32,920 nucleotides of DNA from Cylindrodendrum hubeiense (lineage: Eukaryota; Ascomycota; Sordariomycetes; Hypocreales; Nectriaceae), in the NCBI GenBank assembly GCA_014621425.1, contig JAANBB010000438.1, forward strand, positions 1-32,920, given 5' to 3'. Of the stretch, positions 1 through 10,550 are shown in pieces; the first letter of the stretch is position 1; every line of letters starts with the position of its first letter. Both the position numbers and the translations under genes were made by a program. The notes beneath the pieces were generated by a model. The model worked only from the letters and a program-made list of their open reading frames with translations, did no database searches and was not told the DNA's origin.

Positions 1-69
1 CGTAGGTAGAATCTGGAGGACGGAGCGATTGATTAGCGGGCGAGTCGCACAGAAAGGGGAGCAAGCAAT

Positions 70-83
70 GGGGGGGGGGGGGG
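70..83. repeat. Poly-G run (14 G)
   Basis: An uninterrupted run of 14 G residues. Homopolymers of this length are prone to slippage and assembly error, so the exact length is uncertain. Confidence 0.9.
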
Positions 84-365
84 CGCATACGTCTGTCAGT
101 GCTGGTCATGGCATGCCAGATTGAGCGGAACGTGGAACCGAAGCTGAGCGCGGTGGATGGTTAGCGACCGTGGGCTGACGAGGTGGCATTGGAATCTCGA
201 GATTCCAAAACAGGGACGGCGGCATAGGGAACTTACCCGTCCATGATGGCAGCAACAGGGGCCTCCGGGCCAGAAGAGCACGTTAAAAAAAGGATGTGAG
301 CCCGTTGCTGGTTGGGTTGCAGGGCAGATCAAGAAGTGTCGCTGGTGGAGGAAAGGAGAAGAAAG

Positions 366-383
366 TCGCGGTCGCGGTCGCGG
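366..383. repeat. Tandem 6-bp repeat TCGCGG x3
   Basis: Three perfect head-to-tail copies of TCGCGG inside the purine-rich section of the left gene-free region. Confidence 0.85.
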
Positions 384-700
384 TTCGTTGCCGTGGACGA
401 AATCACGGGAGAAGGAGAATCAAAGTTGAGGGACCGGTGTGTCAATGCCAGTGGTTGACCCAGAGCCTGTGCCTATGCGTGTAGCCACAGCAGTGTCTGA
501 AGGGTATCCACCACGTCAGGGTCCCTCCCCGAAAATCCAGGGGAATGGAGCTCTGAGGCGAGCGAGAGTGACGAGGGATGAGGTGGCTTCTGCCGCTCGG
601 ACGCGTGGGGTCAGGGTTGGGGTCGGGAGTCGGGGGATGTTCGGGATCGGGAGGTTTTGGCGGTGGCCGTTGCGATAGAGAGGAAGAAGAAGAAAGGAGG

Positions 701-727
701 GAAGCGAGTGAAGCGAGGGAAGCGAGG
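701..727. repeat. Tandem 9-bp repeat GAAGCGAGG x3
   Basis: Three head-to-tail 9-bp units; the first differs from the other two at its last base (T instead of G). The repeat sits in the purine-rich strand segment at about 660-800, next to shorter GGCAGA-type repetition at about 762-779. Confidence 0.85.
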
Positions 728-891
728 GACGAGAAGGGGGAAGAGAGTGACGAAGCCAGAGGCAGAGGCAGAGACAGAGAGTGTGTGAAAGAGAGAGCAC
801 GCGGCTAAAACAGGATTGGATTGACGCGCGCAGGAGGGAAGGATTGATGAGAGAGCGGATGGATGGGATGTATGAATCAAGGCCAGCAGCC

Positions 892-945
892 AGGAGACCG
901 AGCAGACCAAGCAGGCCAAGCAGACCAAGCAGACCAAGGAGACCA
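892..945. repeat. Tandem 9-bp repeat AGCAGACCA, six units
   Basis: Six consecutive 9-bp units that agree at most positions: AGGAGACCG, AGCAGACCA, AGCAGGCCA, AGCAGACCA, AGCAGACCA, AGGAGACCA. Read as protein the repeat gives repeated R-P-S on one strand and L-L-G or L-V-C on the other. This is why long spurious open frames cross it on both strands. Confidence 0.9.
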
Positions 946-1186
946 ATAATCCAAGAGCACAACAACCCCTGGTCAATCAATCGGTCCTGGTGTGGGTGGC
1001 CCCCGGGTCGGGTATGTGGGTGGCTCTGTTGATTGTCTCGTCGTCCACTGCCACGGGTCTGTTCTGGAGCGCTGTGGAATTTTTCAGTGGAGGCCCATCC
1101 ACCTGTGCAAACCGCCGCTACTGGACAGGCTAGGCCGCTGCGAGATGGTCGGAGCCCCTGGGGGAAAAAGGTAAATATAGAGGGCT

Positions 1187-1214
1187 GCGACTGGGTGGCT
1201 GCGACTGGGTGGCC
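1187..1214. repeat. Tandem 14-bp duplication
   Basis: Two adjacent copies of GCGACTGGGTGGC followed by T or C. This is a simple local duplication in non-coding DNA. Confidence 0.85.
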
Positions 1215-2552
1215 GGGTGTTGCCCTCACGCTTTCGGCGGCGGATATATGCGACAAAGACCGAGCAGCAGGAGGGGATGGATAGGCAGCAGCAGCAAGAA
1301 GACCGAGGGCAACGAAAACCAGGTGGAGCGGCCAGTGGACGCAGCGTAAATACGCGGATGAAATGGGATGGATGCGAGAGGGGCGGAAATACCGTAGAAA
1401 GGGGATAGGGGAACGGAACCACTGGCAGACGTCCAACGGAAAACGATGAGCGACCCTGGTCCCCAACGATGCAACCGTCTATGCTATTATTTGATGACCT
1501 GTGTCTGGCCGTCACCGACACTGACGTTGGCGAGAGAGGGACCGAGATTCAGGGCTGATAAGCGACAGATGAATGATGCCTACATCCGGGCGTACCAAGC
1601 CGCAACGCATGGCCTGGTAATTCAAGGACGGCCCGCCTTAGTGATCAACGTGTCGAACCCTGGATTAAGGTGCCCACAGGGCCACTGTCCGGTAATTGCT
1701 AGCTCCTGCCCCCCCTCACTGCCACCATCCCCGAATGATGAATCTCATATCGTGAAGGAAATCCCAGGGCGACATCGCGGCGGGCGCGGGGGGGGCCTCG
1801 ATCCATCATCCCCACTCCACTTTTGCAGGTTATTTTAGCGGGCGGTTTCGAGACGGCCGGGGCGGGCGGCGCGGGCTTGCATTGGGCCCACGGACGCCAG
1901 AGCACGCAGACACGGACGGCGGGGGGGGGACCCAAGGAGAAGGGGGCGACGGCGCACAATGGGCCATGCAAGGTACCGAGTCGCTAGGGCGGGCATGAGG
2001 CGATACCTGTTTTTAGTGTGCGTAGGTGCACCCGGCGCGCTGTGATGCCACTGATCCATGATCCATCCCTCCATCATGCCCACTAATAGACCGCCCGGCG
2101 CCGACCACTGACAGCCGGTCAATCAAGCCTCAGGGGCTCCATCCAATCCGTTCGCCACAGATCCACGGGCCATTTGCGCATGCGCCTACGTACCGGACCT
2201 ACGTATGTCGGTCTGCAGTGGACACCGGGCACTGGACACGCAGTGGACGTGGAAGCGAAGGCCGCCGCAGCAGGCTGAGGGCCTGAGTGAGGGCGGCATG
2301 GCCGGTCCAGCGCAGCTGAGCACAGCTGAGCACTGCAGCGACTGCAGCTGACGGTGAACCGCCAGCAGCATTTAAGCTCCCTCGCACGCCGTGGCGAGAT
2401 GAAGCTTGTTTCGACTGACTAGATTCAGCCGCCAAGACGATAGATTTCCCCCTCTAAGAAAGAAGGCTGACCACCGGCCCCTACGTGCACCGCGCAGTGG
2501 AGTCCCAGAGCCGCGGGTTCCTCGGATTCCTGGGGATTATTTCCATCCCTCA

Positions 2553-2617
2553 CTCTGTGTCTGTGTCTGTCTTTGCGTATCCACCCCTATTTCTGTCTCT
2601 GTCTCTCTCTCTCCCCC
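2553..2617 (+). repeat. CT/TCTG-rich pyrimidine tract
   Basis: A run of TCTG and TC dinucleotide repetition on the plus strand ending in CCCCC directly before an ATG at 2618. Tracts of this kind are common just upstream of fungal transcription or translation starts. Here the downstream frame closes after 35 codons, so no gene can be tied to it with confidence. Confidence 0.6.
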
Positions 2618-2936
2618 ATGGGTGCCGGAGCCCGGAATGGATCCAGCCCAGCCCAGCCCGGCCCTGGAGAAGCAGCTCGTACGTATTCGTACGTAGTCGT
2701 GGGTACGCACGCAAGCCAAAACTAAAAAGAAGCAAAAGTCTCAGAAGCTGATTCACCTTACTTGGCCTGTTGTGTCTCTTGCTCGGCCAACGAGATGTCT
2801 TAGCGATGGGGCCTCTTGTCCGAGGTAGTTGCTCCGGGCTGTCTGGCTAGCTCTGGGTCCTTGGTTCAAGCTTAACCACGGCGTGTTCAGACTAGCCACA
2901 GAAGATGCCCAATCAGTCCACGTTGATCTGTCGCAT

Positions 2937-2972
2937 GGGCATCACCGCGGGCATCACCACGGGCATCACCAT
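2937..2972. repeat. Tandem 12-bp repeat GGGCATCACCNN x3
   Basis: Three perfect-phase units of GGGCATCACC followed by GC, AC and AT. One frame reads as a His/Gly-rich string, but it is not part of any supported gene. Confidence 0.9.
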
Positions 2973-3366
2973 CTCGCACCGCCACGTCTTGTACGGACCA
3001 CGGGCTCGTCCAACCCCTGTTCCCAGCTCCCGGTCTACCCCCCCAGTCCTCATGCCCCATGCCCTTTCTCGAACACTGCACGGATATCCTCATCTATGCC
3101 GTGTGCTGGACAAGTCCGCGTGAGTTCCGCATGAGTGTCTGGAGACTCTGGAGCCGGGACAGGCTTTGCCACCAGCCCTGGCTGCCTCCCTCGGAACCAC
3201 TCACACACCGCAACATCCAACATCAGACTCCTGGTGGCACATCAACATCTCGAATGCGGGGAAGCGAGCAGGTGTTTGGGGACGTTCGGCTGCGTGCCCC
3301 TAGTTTGGGGAAGCGCAAAGCTCCGGCTCGCGGCTCACGTAAGCTGCTTAAATATCGAGGCGTATC

Positions 3367-3378
3367 TACTACGTAGTA
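3367..3378. promoter_or_regulatory. 12-bp perfect palindrome TACTACGTAGTA
   Basis: A perfect palindrome centred on TACGTA, in non-coding DNA. TACGTA also occurs in close pairs at 2187/2200 and 2680/2690. Function is unknown; it could be a bZIP-like site or chance. Confidence 0.35.
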
Positions 3379-3819
3379 AAGGAGGGGGAGGTTTGCCCCT
3401 TTGGTGCATCCAGGACCTCTCAGAGTGCGTGCAGGCCTGTGGTGGGATGCATTGTTTCCATTCTACGTCACACAGTCAGTGCTGATGGGTGTCAACATCG
3501 CGTGGCCTGGCGCCTCACTGCATCGGTTGACGTAGCAGCCGCCCGTTGCGACTGCCAACACACCACTCACATCCTCTGTACTCAGTCACTGTTTGGACAT
3601 TTCGCGTCGTATTGCACTGGTTGCCATGTCATCTCCCCGTACTTGTTGCTCATATGACGCGTCCTAGCTCGTGAAATATCAATGCCGGTCCGCTATGTAA
3701 GCGGCGCTCGGGAGGAATACGTCTTGCAGCAAGTCCGCAGCCGGCATATGCAACTAGCATCTCGCATTCGAATTTGCGTTGCATTTTTGCGCTGAGTTGC
3801 TCGGCTACTCTACTGTATC

Positions 3820-3856
3820 GCATCCATCCATCCATCCACATCATCATCTCATCATG
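3820..3856. repeat. CATC/CATCAT microsatellite
   Basis: Repeated CATC units followed by CATCAT repetition, just beyond the sec8 stop codon. It is a simple repeat, probably in the sec8 3' region. Confidence 0.7.
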
Positions 3857-3934
3857 CTAATTCCTCACATCCCGATATGCCGCCCAACTCCATCTCGTGT
3901 TCTCTGATAGTAACCCGGCGGGTCCATCCTCGTA

Positions 3935-6900
3935 CTACGTCTGCCACATATGCTCGCTCAGCCCCAGCAGCTTATCTGCCATCTGTCGCTTCGCTGCAGA
4001 CGCAATGCCGCGCTCCGGGTGAGCCAGCTGCTCGCTGTAGCACAGCTCTACCAGAGCCTTCAGTTCATCGTATGAAAAGTGCTCTGCGTCTTGGCAGCTG
4101 TTGCCCCGCTGCTGCTCCTTATCCTCGCGTGCCTTATCCACGATGGCGTCGGCCCCTTTCTCGTATAACGAGAAGTAGTTGGCCGACCGCGCCAGGTCCA
4201 CGCCCTCCTCCACGTTCTTGAGGTTCTGCTGCAGCACCAGGATGTTGAGCTGCATTCGCCCACAACCCTTGCTGTTCATCGGAGACGCCATGTTCGCGTT
4301 GCTCACTAGGTAGCAGTTGATGAGCAGACCCAATCCCGTTCGGATAAATGCGATTTCCTTGTCCCGTAGGTACCGCACAATCGTCTCATCGAAGTTGACA
4401 AGCTCCGAGTTGAGGCTTAGAATTTGAGGATCTGGCTCGTTGACCTCCCGGTCGAGCAGGTAAGGCGCCACGTCGGGCGACAATGCGATCCTGAGGGAAT
4501 GCACAATACGGCAGCGGATCTCCATGTGTAGTGTCAGGAGAGCTGTACCAGCCAGCTCTTCAAACGACGAAACGATGCTGTCGAATGCTCTGTTTCCTTG
4601 TTAGCTGTGTTCATTAGTCTGTAATCCCCGTGCGACTTACTGGACAGTATCCTGAGTCAGAGGCAACTGCACATGCCCCTGCTCGGTGGCATTCTTATTG
4701 GGGTCGTTCATTAGGGTCCATCGGCGGCTCGAGTGACGAGAAAGTTTTAGGCTCTGTCGTGCCGTATCCGTATCGTGGACAGTGATGAATCTCAGACCAG
4801 AAATCTTGACGGCAAGCCATTTCATGCTGGTGTATAAGAGACACAGCGATGAGATTGAATCTCGATCTTGGATAATGTCTTTAGCTTCCAACGGCGCGTC
4901 GTTAGTTTGCTCGATTAGCTGGTGGACCTCCTTCTCTGCCAGCTCCCAATCCATCTCATCCGCTGTCCACAGCTTCTTCATAGTCTCCTGGATATCCCCT
5001 GGATCTAACGAGAGGCGGGCCGATGCCCTCAGGTTAGCGTTGGTTGGGTCCACAGCCTGTTCCTGAGCCTGGATAACCAGTGACTTGTACCAGCTGAAGC
5101 AACGATCATAGTATCGCATCATCTGGGTTACCATCAACGAGCTCAGGGCCTGGTCAGGCGGGATCGTTCCTAGCATGCGGCAGAATGACGTCACGACCTC
5201 GAAGAAGGCAGTCGTTCCACGGAACACTGGTCGGCGTGCAATTTTGCTCCAGGCGGGATCTTGTGCAAAGGCATCCGCCTCTCCGAAGACGGTATCGCTG
5301 AGCTTAGCCAGGGTCTCGTCTAGCTGGGGCTGGAACACGTTGACCAGGAAGTTATCCAGGAACGTGGTAAGTGTGCTGGCAGCGAGATCTGACCCGGGTG
5401 GCACGATGCTCTTGAGCCTCTGCAGAAAAACGAGCGTTGGCGGTAGCAAGAGGCTCATATTGAAGACACTCGGCTCTACCAGAGACTTGTATGAGCCAGG
5501 CGTCTGGTTGTTGCTTCCGTACCCGGAATCACCACCCCTCCTGTTTCCACCATCAGGAGCCGACCGGCTCTTCTTGTCGGCTTTTCGGCCGCCTAGGCCA
5601 GGAACAGCCGCCTGTATGATACTCTCTAAAGCATCAAATTCCGTCACCATGTCAACTGACTTGGCATCAGCCTCGGAAAACTTGAACAAATGCTGCATAG
5701 CATCCTTCTTGCCAAGTGTATTGCCCGGGTTGGGAGAATCAAACTGATAAACATCGGCTTCGGTGGTGACATAATTATGCAAAAGAGACCGGATCTCGTT
5801 CTGGTACAGATTCCACAGCTCCTTGAAGCTTCCAAGAAGGGCACTGTTATTACCAGCGCCTTCGCGACGGATGAGGACCTTGATGGATTCGTGGAAGATG
5901 CGATGCCCTTCACCGATCGCCTCAAACTTGCCGTAGAGGGTCCAAAGCAGGTCGAAGATGACATCAGCCCGCATTTGGGTCTCGCGTGTACCATACACAT
6001 GCAGACCTTCGCCCTTAATTGTTCCTCCGCGGAGGGAGCTTGGGTGGCGTTGGTCTACCTCATTAATCGTCTCATTGACGATTCCGAAGAGCTCAACTGG
6101 TAGTCGTTGCTTCAAAGTTTCAACGGCATTTTGTAGCCGTCCAAGTTTGTTCAAAGACTCCACTAGCAACGCAGTGTAGTAGAATGTGTCTGCCTCGGGG
6201 TTCTTCATCGGATCCTCGCTCACTGGCTTTTCGATATCGACAGAGTCAAGAACCATATGGAATGGAGTAATGGTATCTGTGTCGGTGTAGCTCTCATTAA
6301 AGGCGCCCTGGGCCTTGGCTAGACTCTGCCATCTCTCCTGGCAATATGGCGATTTGAGGTAGAGATGCTCGTGTAGCTCTTCCACCAAGATATCCATCAG
6401 GGCGGTCTCCTGGTTCGCAAGATAGCTCCTCAGATCGCTTAATGCGCCAATATCGTCTAACTCGGGCTTCCTGAGCTTCCGGAGAGCATTTTGTAGCACC
6501 TCTACGGCCGTCAAGAACCGCTTCTCGGATATTCGTGCCTCGAGCTGATCAGGTACTGCGCGCAGCTCGTCCAGCTCGTTGAGAACCAGGAGCAGATCGT
6601 CGAACTCTTGTGACGACTTGGACAGCTTCTTAAGCTCCAGGTCCGTCGAGCAGAGACTCGTCTTTGAGTTGGCTAGGGATTCTTTGAGGGTGCGGACTCG
6701 CTTCTGCGAGACCTGGATGCTGCCCTGGATCTTGTGGAAAGTACCAATAGAACTATTAAAGCCCTGATGGTGCTCGTGGACGATACCCTTGAGGGAGTCC
6801 TGCAGGTATGAATGGGTTTTCTGGAACTTGCGATATTCGTGGGCGCGGCCGACGGAGCTGGAGTCGAGAAGCTGCAGCGCAAGCTGGACGGGGACGCAGT

Positions 6901-7174
6901 CGTCCTGACACATCGAAGGCCATTCTGACTTGATATGTTCTAGGACTTGGACGATTTGCTTCTCGGCGTTGGTCTCCTGAACCCGCGACCGGGAGGGCAT
7001 GTTGCGGAGCGAAGGGGGTTGCTGGCGCGGCTGCAGCGAGGGCGGGAGCGAGGGCGGCGTGCCATATCGTTCGATGGTGTGGCTATCTTGCTGGGGCCTG
7101 TAGTCGTCGCCCGGGCGGCCAAAGTTGCCATAGCCGTTGCCCTCGCGGTAGGATTGGCCGTAGCGGTTCGACAT
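3935..7174 (-). CDS. sec8: Exocyst complex component Sec8 (EXOC4)
   Basis: Sec8 is a subunit of the exocyst, which tethers secretory vesicles to the plasma membrane at growth sites such as the hyphal tip and septum. Two exons, 7174-4641 and 4589-3935, are joined across a 51 nt intron (4590-4640; donor GTAAGT, branch GCTAAC, acceptor CAG). The spliced frame encodes 1062 residues, a usual length for fungal Sec8. After a disordered Gly/Pro/Gln-rich N-terminus (about residues 1-65) comes the conserved Sec8 N-terminal region with coiled-coil (about 65-205). The remainder is the helical rod typical of exocyst subunits. The junction reads V-Q-A-F-D-S-I-V, which fits the family. I chose the ATG at 7174 because it opens the family-like sequence MSNRYGQ. 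The same frame stays open upstream to an ATG at 7510, but that stretch looks like 5' leader. Next gene upstream: the epoxide-hydrolase-like gene, same strand, 670 bp away. Confidence 0.95.
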
Positions 7175-7844
7175 GATGGAGTTGGAGTCGAGGCCAGAGT
7201 GAGATGCGTTCGGCGTGGTCACGAGAGACGGGCTTCGGGGGGCATCGTCGCCGCAGCGGGCGAGAAGTTGGAGTGTGGTTCGTCGCAGGAATGGAAAGGG
7301 TCGTATGCGCGGGCAGGTCCTCAGGAATTCGTTGCTGTACGCACGTATGGAAGCGGTTGTTGGATTCAAGATCGAGAGAGGTTGGAGCTGGGATGGAGGC
7401 TCAGCCGTTGGGTGGGCTTGTGCTACGTACCTCAATGACCTGGAGCTTCGCGATTGAGCGACACCGCTAGCACAGACCACACTCCGCCTTCGCCAGACCA
7501 GCAGCCACATTCCTCCCAACTTTACTACTCAGCCTCCGGATATGGACCAGTTGATATATTATAGAAAAACCTTCCAAAGGCGGCATTTATGTGACGGATA
7601 GACTTTCATGTAGATACGTATGATGTTGTATAATTATAATATTCGGTAACTTGCAAAAGTTCTGTCGCCTTGCAGCTAATCTATTAATACTTGATCAAAC
7701 GAATGACACAATCAAAATCCTGCGAGGATTATACCCACCTAATCATCATCATGTCCCTTCCCTTTTGTACGATCAAACTAATAATTCCCCTATTCATATT
7801 ACAACATCCTTCTGAAAAGAACCCCATCCTACTCACGTACTGAT
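7175..7844. other. sec8 upstream region and 3' region of next gene
   Basis: Bases 7175-7510 keep the sec8 frame open but look like leader DNA (Arg/Ser/Pro-rich translation). A GTACGT at about 7425-7430 on the minus strand could be a 5'-UTR intron donor. Bases 7520-7844 are AT-rich and presumably hold the sec8 core promoter and the 3' UTR of the epoxide-hydrolase-like gene. TACGTA occurs at 7424 and 7615. I see no RNA gene or further CDS. Confidence 0.5.
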
Positions 7845-9590
7845 TTAACGGGGACTCTCAACCCTAGCAGGCCTCGTTGGCGTCTCTGGGAGGAGGACCT
7901 TTTGGCCCTCACCCGCAATAGCATTTCCGAGTAAAGGCTTCGCCGGATCTTTGGAAGGCGTCTCCACTGCTGTTTCCTCTGCCGACTCAGCTATTGTCCC
8001 AAATGTGCCCTGTGCTGTCGATCCAGATAGATCTGTTGGAGCTGGCGCTGGCGCTAGGGTCGGGCGTTCGTCTTGGACAACGACCTCCTGCTGAGAAACA
8101 ATGGCCGACGGATTTGAGATCTGCATGCTCTTGTCCGTTGCCAAAATTGCCTTTGCGAGATCTCTCACACCGTCCACGATGACATCAGGTCGATCCCACG
8201 CGAGGAACCCTGGCTTTCCTGTCACCCGATTCGAGTGAACCACCTCGAACTCCGTCCTGGCCCAGCTGGGGCAGGCGTATTCGTTCTTAGCCGGGTGAGG
8301 CAGTATTTTTGGCTGATCGGATTGTTCTTCGTTACCCAAGAACACGGTCAGGGCAACCTTGGGCTTGCGGGTTGGCTTCTTCGCTTCCACTGGCTCAGCT
8401 TGGGACGCACAATGCGCCCAGAATCGTAGTGCCGCCTCGGGGCCAGGCAACCAGACTAGTTGCGTCAACGTGATGATGTCGTCCGGCTTCAGTTCCCTCC
8501 TGGGGCCAAGAGTGCGGAGAGTCTTCAAGACGCAGAGAAGAAGTCCCGTAGGAGAGTCACACAGAGCATAGGACGGCGTGTTGGCTTCCCAGTCCCCTGA
8601 AGTGAACTGGCCAAGCGGCGAATCTCTCTTCGTCTTGGGTTGCGACTTGTCGGGCTTCGTCGATGCCGAAAAGTCCTCCTTGGAATACCCCAGAATGGGC
8701 GAGCTGAAGAGGCGGGCGAGAGTCCATTTAGACCATTCGACTGCAGAATCTTGTATCTTCGGCGAGTTTAGGGGCGGGGAAATGAAGTGCACGCCCAGAC
8801 AGGACTCCAGGTAGTGTTGTGAGAGATGCTTGACAAGCCTCCAATCAATCTTAGCAGGGGACATTGATGCCGGTCCCGAGTTGGTGGCGATGTAGCGTGG
8901 ATAGCCGAGTCTCTTCATCAGCGCATCCAACATGTTCGCCGTCGTGGAAATCGGCGGCGCGCTGTTGGGTAAGGGGTCACTGAAGCCCAAACCGGGCAGC
9001 GCTGGAATCACCAGGTGAAAGGGCTGTTGGCTTTCGGCATCTCTGGGGTTGGTGAGGGGTGAAATGAAGCGGATTAAAGATAGGTTGGTCAGAGGGAAAG
9101 GGGGAATAAGAAGTAACGGAACGGCATTCGCGTGAGGCGAGCGAGCATGAATGAAGTGAAGCCTCACGGGTGTTACTGGTGGAGGGGTCTGGAAGCTGGT
9201 GCGGAACTGAGGCACAGCAGAATTGAGCTCCTCCTCATGATCCGGCCACGAGTAATGCTCCTGCCTGTTTCTCGGTCAGTCCTATGGTCTTTCAATGCCA
9301 TTCCTTGAAAAGAGAATCGACTCACCAGTAATCAATCAGCGATTCAACCTGACGCTTGGGTTCCCACCAGTCCTTGGAGCGGGGCTCGTGGGGAAGCCGG
9401 GTGAGCTCCAGCTTCTGGCGCGTTATGTCGAGATACTTGTTGGACACCTATTCCCCCAGTGTCAGCCACATACGCGTTGGGGCAACGGGAAGAAGGTTCT
9501 CAGGGTGAGGCTAACATGGATACGGTACGGGAGAATGTCGTTTCCCGAGCCCGCGGCGGGCGGGCTCTGCAGAGGATCGTCGCCGGGCAT
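7845..9590 (-). CDS. Epoxide-hydrolase-fold protein, likely catalytically inactive
   Basis: Three exons: 9590-9516, 9447-9326 and 9264-7845. The introns are 68 and 61 nt and the phases fit exactly, giving 538 residues. The start at 9590 is fixed by an in-frame TAA two codons upstream. Residues about 20-95 match the epoxide hydrolase N-terminal domain (PYRIHVSNKYLD, then ELTRLPHEP and DWWEPK). An alpha/beta-hydrolase core and the lid segment Y-A-L-C-D-S-P-T-G-L-L (about 298-308) follow. The active-site landmarks of the family are missing. The HGWPG oxyanion loop position reads PPFPLTN (about 120-126). The nucleophile-elbow GGDWG position reads TNSGPAS (about 193-199). The catalytic His of GGHFAALE is Gly in GKPGFLAWDRP (about 415-425). 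The last 100 or so residues are a disordered Pro/Ala/Glu-rich tail. No signal peptide is seen. I infer a pseudoenzyme or a binding or scaffold role; the substrate is unknown. Confidence 0.85.
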
Positions 9591-10550
9591 GTCTTACACG
9601 GCGAGCTCAGCAGCTCCACACTTTCACACGGCTGTTATGGACGCGAACACGGTAGGACGCAGATCAGGACAAGAGAAAACCCGTCCAAACACGGCAGTAG
9701 GCGAGCAGCTCATGAATGAAAGGTCGAAAGACGGCTCAGCTCGGCAATCGGCGAAACGAGAACCCTTCCACACCACCCACCACCCCAGGCCTGATAACTG
9801 ACAGACCCAGCACATATTAAAGGGACCTTGGCGTGGCTGCGTTGGCAGGATGACAGGATGACCGGATGGCGCTGTGGCTTTCGCGCATTGCAACGTCCTC
9901 GCCATGGTCTGACGCCGTCGACCATTGGCCCCATGCGTTGACATTAGTGGCGGTGCGTGCGAAGGCTGCTCCCGGGGTGCGGAAATGATGGTCCGGGATC
10001 CCAGCACCGCAACCTCCGGAGCGCGGCAGCTGGCCAGTCGTTGGTGGTGGGCCGTCGCCTCGCCAGCAGCGATTTCCAAGTTTCCTGCACGAAAATCAAG
10101 GAACGCTCAAGGAACCGGCAGTTGTGGACGGCTGCAGCCCAGGGATCCTGGCACTGTTGCTGGCGCGTTGCTGGCGGGATGCTGTGGCTGCTGCACTTCT
10201 GGCCGCCTCTGGCTGCCGCCGTCTGACTGACTCGCCCACATGGGCCCTTGCAAGGAAGTGGGCAGATAGGCATGTGAAACACCAGGTAATTGCCCCAGTG
10301 CATGGCAAAGCACCAGATAAATCTCAAAGCATTGCTGTTGGGGACTGTAACGCATGATTCAAAGCGTTGGCCTTGATGAAGCACACTTGCCATGCTTCTT
10401 TACTACACAGTAACTAATCTGATAATATCTCCAGAATTGCCTCCAGCTCGACTCTGAATCCCGAAACGCCTTACAAACCACAAACCCCAAACACCTCAAT
10501 GCTTCGGCCAACTATTTCGGGCCCTACTTTCTCCTTGGTCCACTTCCTTG
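9591..10550. other. Intergenic DNA between HID1 stop and EH-like start
   Basis: Both flanking genes are on the minus strand, so this holds the promoter of the epoxide-hydrolase-like gene (right of 9590) and the 3' region of HID1 (left of 10551). Open frames up to 151 codons overlap on both strands, but none shows a recognisable domain or biased composition. I see no tRNA, repeat or mobile-element signature. Confidence 0.5.

Larger units (their letters stand above)
1..3934. other. Gene-free left region, likely promoter/5' leader DNA
   Basis: I find no convincing coding gene on either strand in this stretch. The longest open frame (516-1466, minus) is low-complexity and consists partly of a translated 9-bp tandem repeat. 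From about 340 to 830 the plus strand is strongly purine-rich, so the minus strand carries long CT tracts, as seen in promoters and 5' leaders of filamentous fungi. This suggests, by inference only, that a gene transcribed leftward starts beyond position 1. A separate CT-rich tract on the plus strand at about 2550-2617 is followed by an ATG at 2618 that opens only 35 codons. Short tandem repeats and several TACGTA palindromes are scattered through the region. The last few hundred bases before 3935 are presumably the 3' UTR and downstream DNA of sec8. Confidence 0.5.

Noticed and set aside
516..1466. 316-codon minus-strand open frame
   Set aside because: It is low-complexity (L-L-G repeats come from a 9-bp tandem repeat), has no domain, and overlaps equally open frames on the other strand.
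9624..10393. Open frames of 149-151 codons between the EH-like and HID1 genes
   Set aside because: They overlap each other on both strands, with ordinary composition and no recognisable motif.
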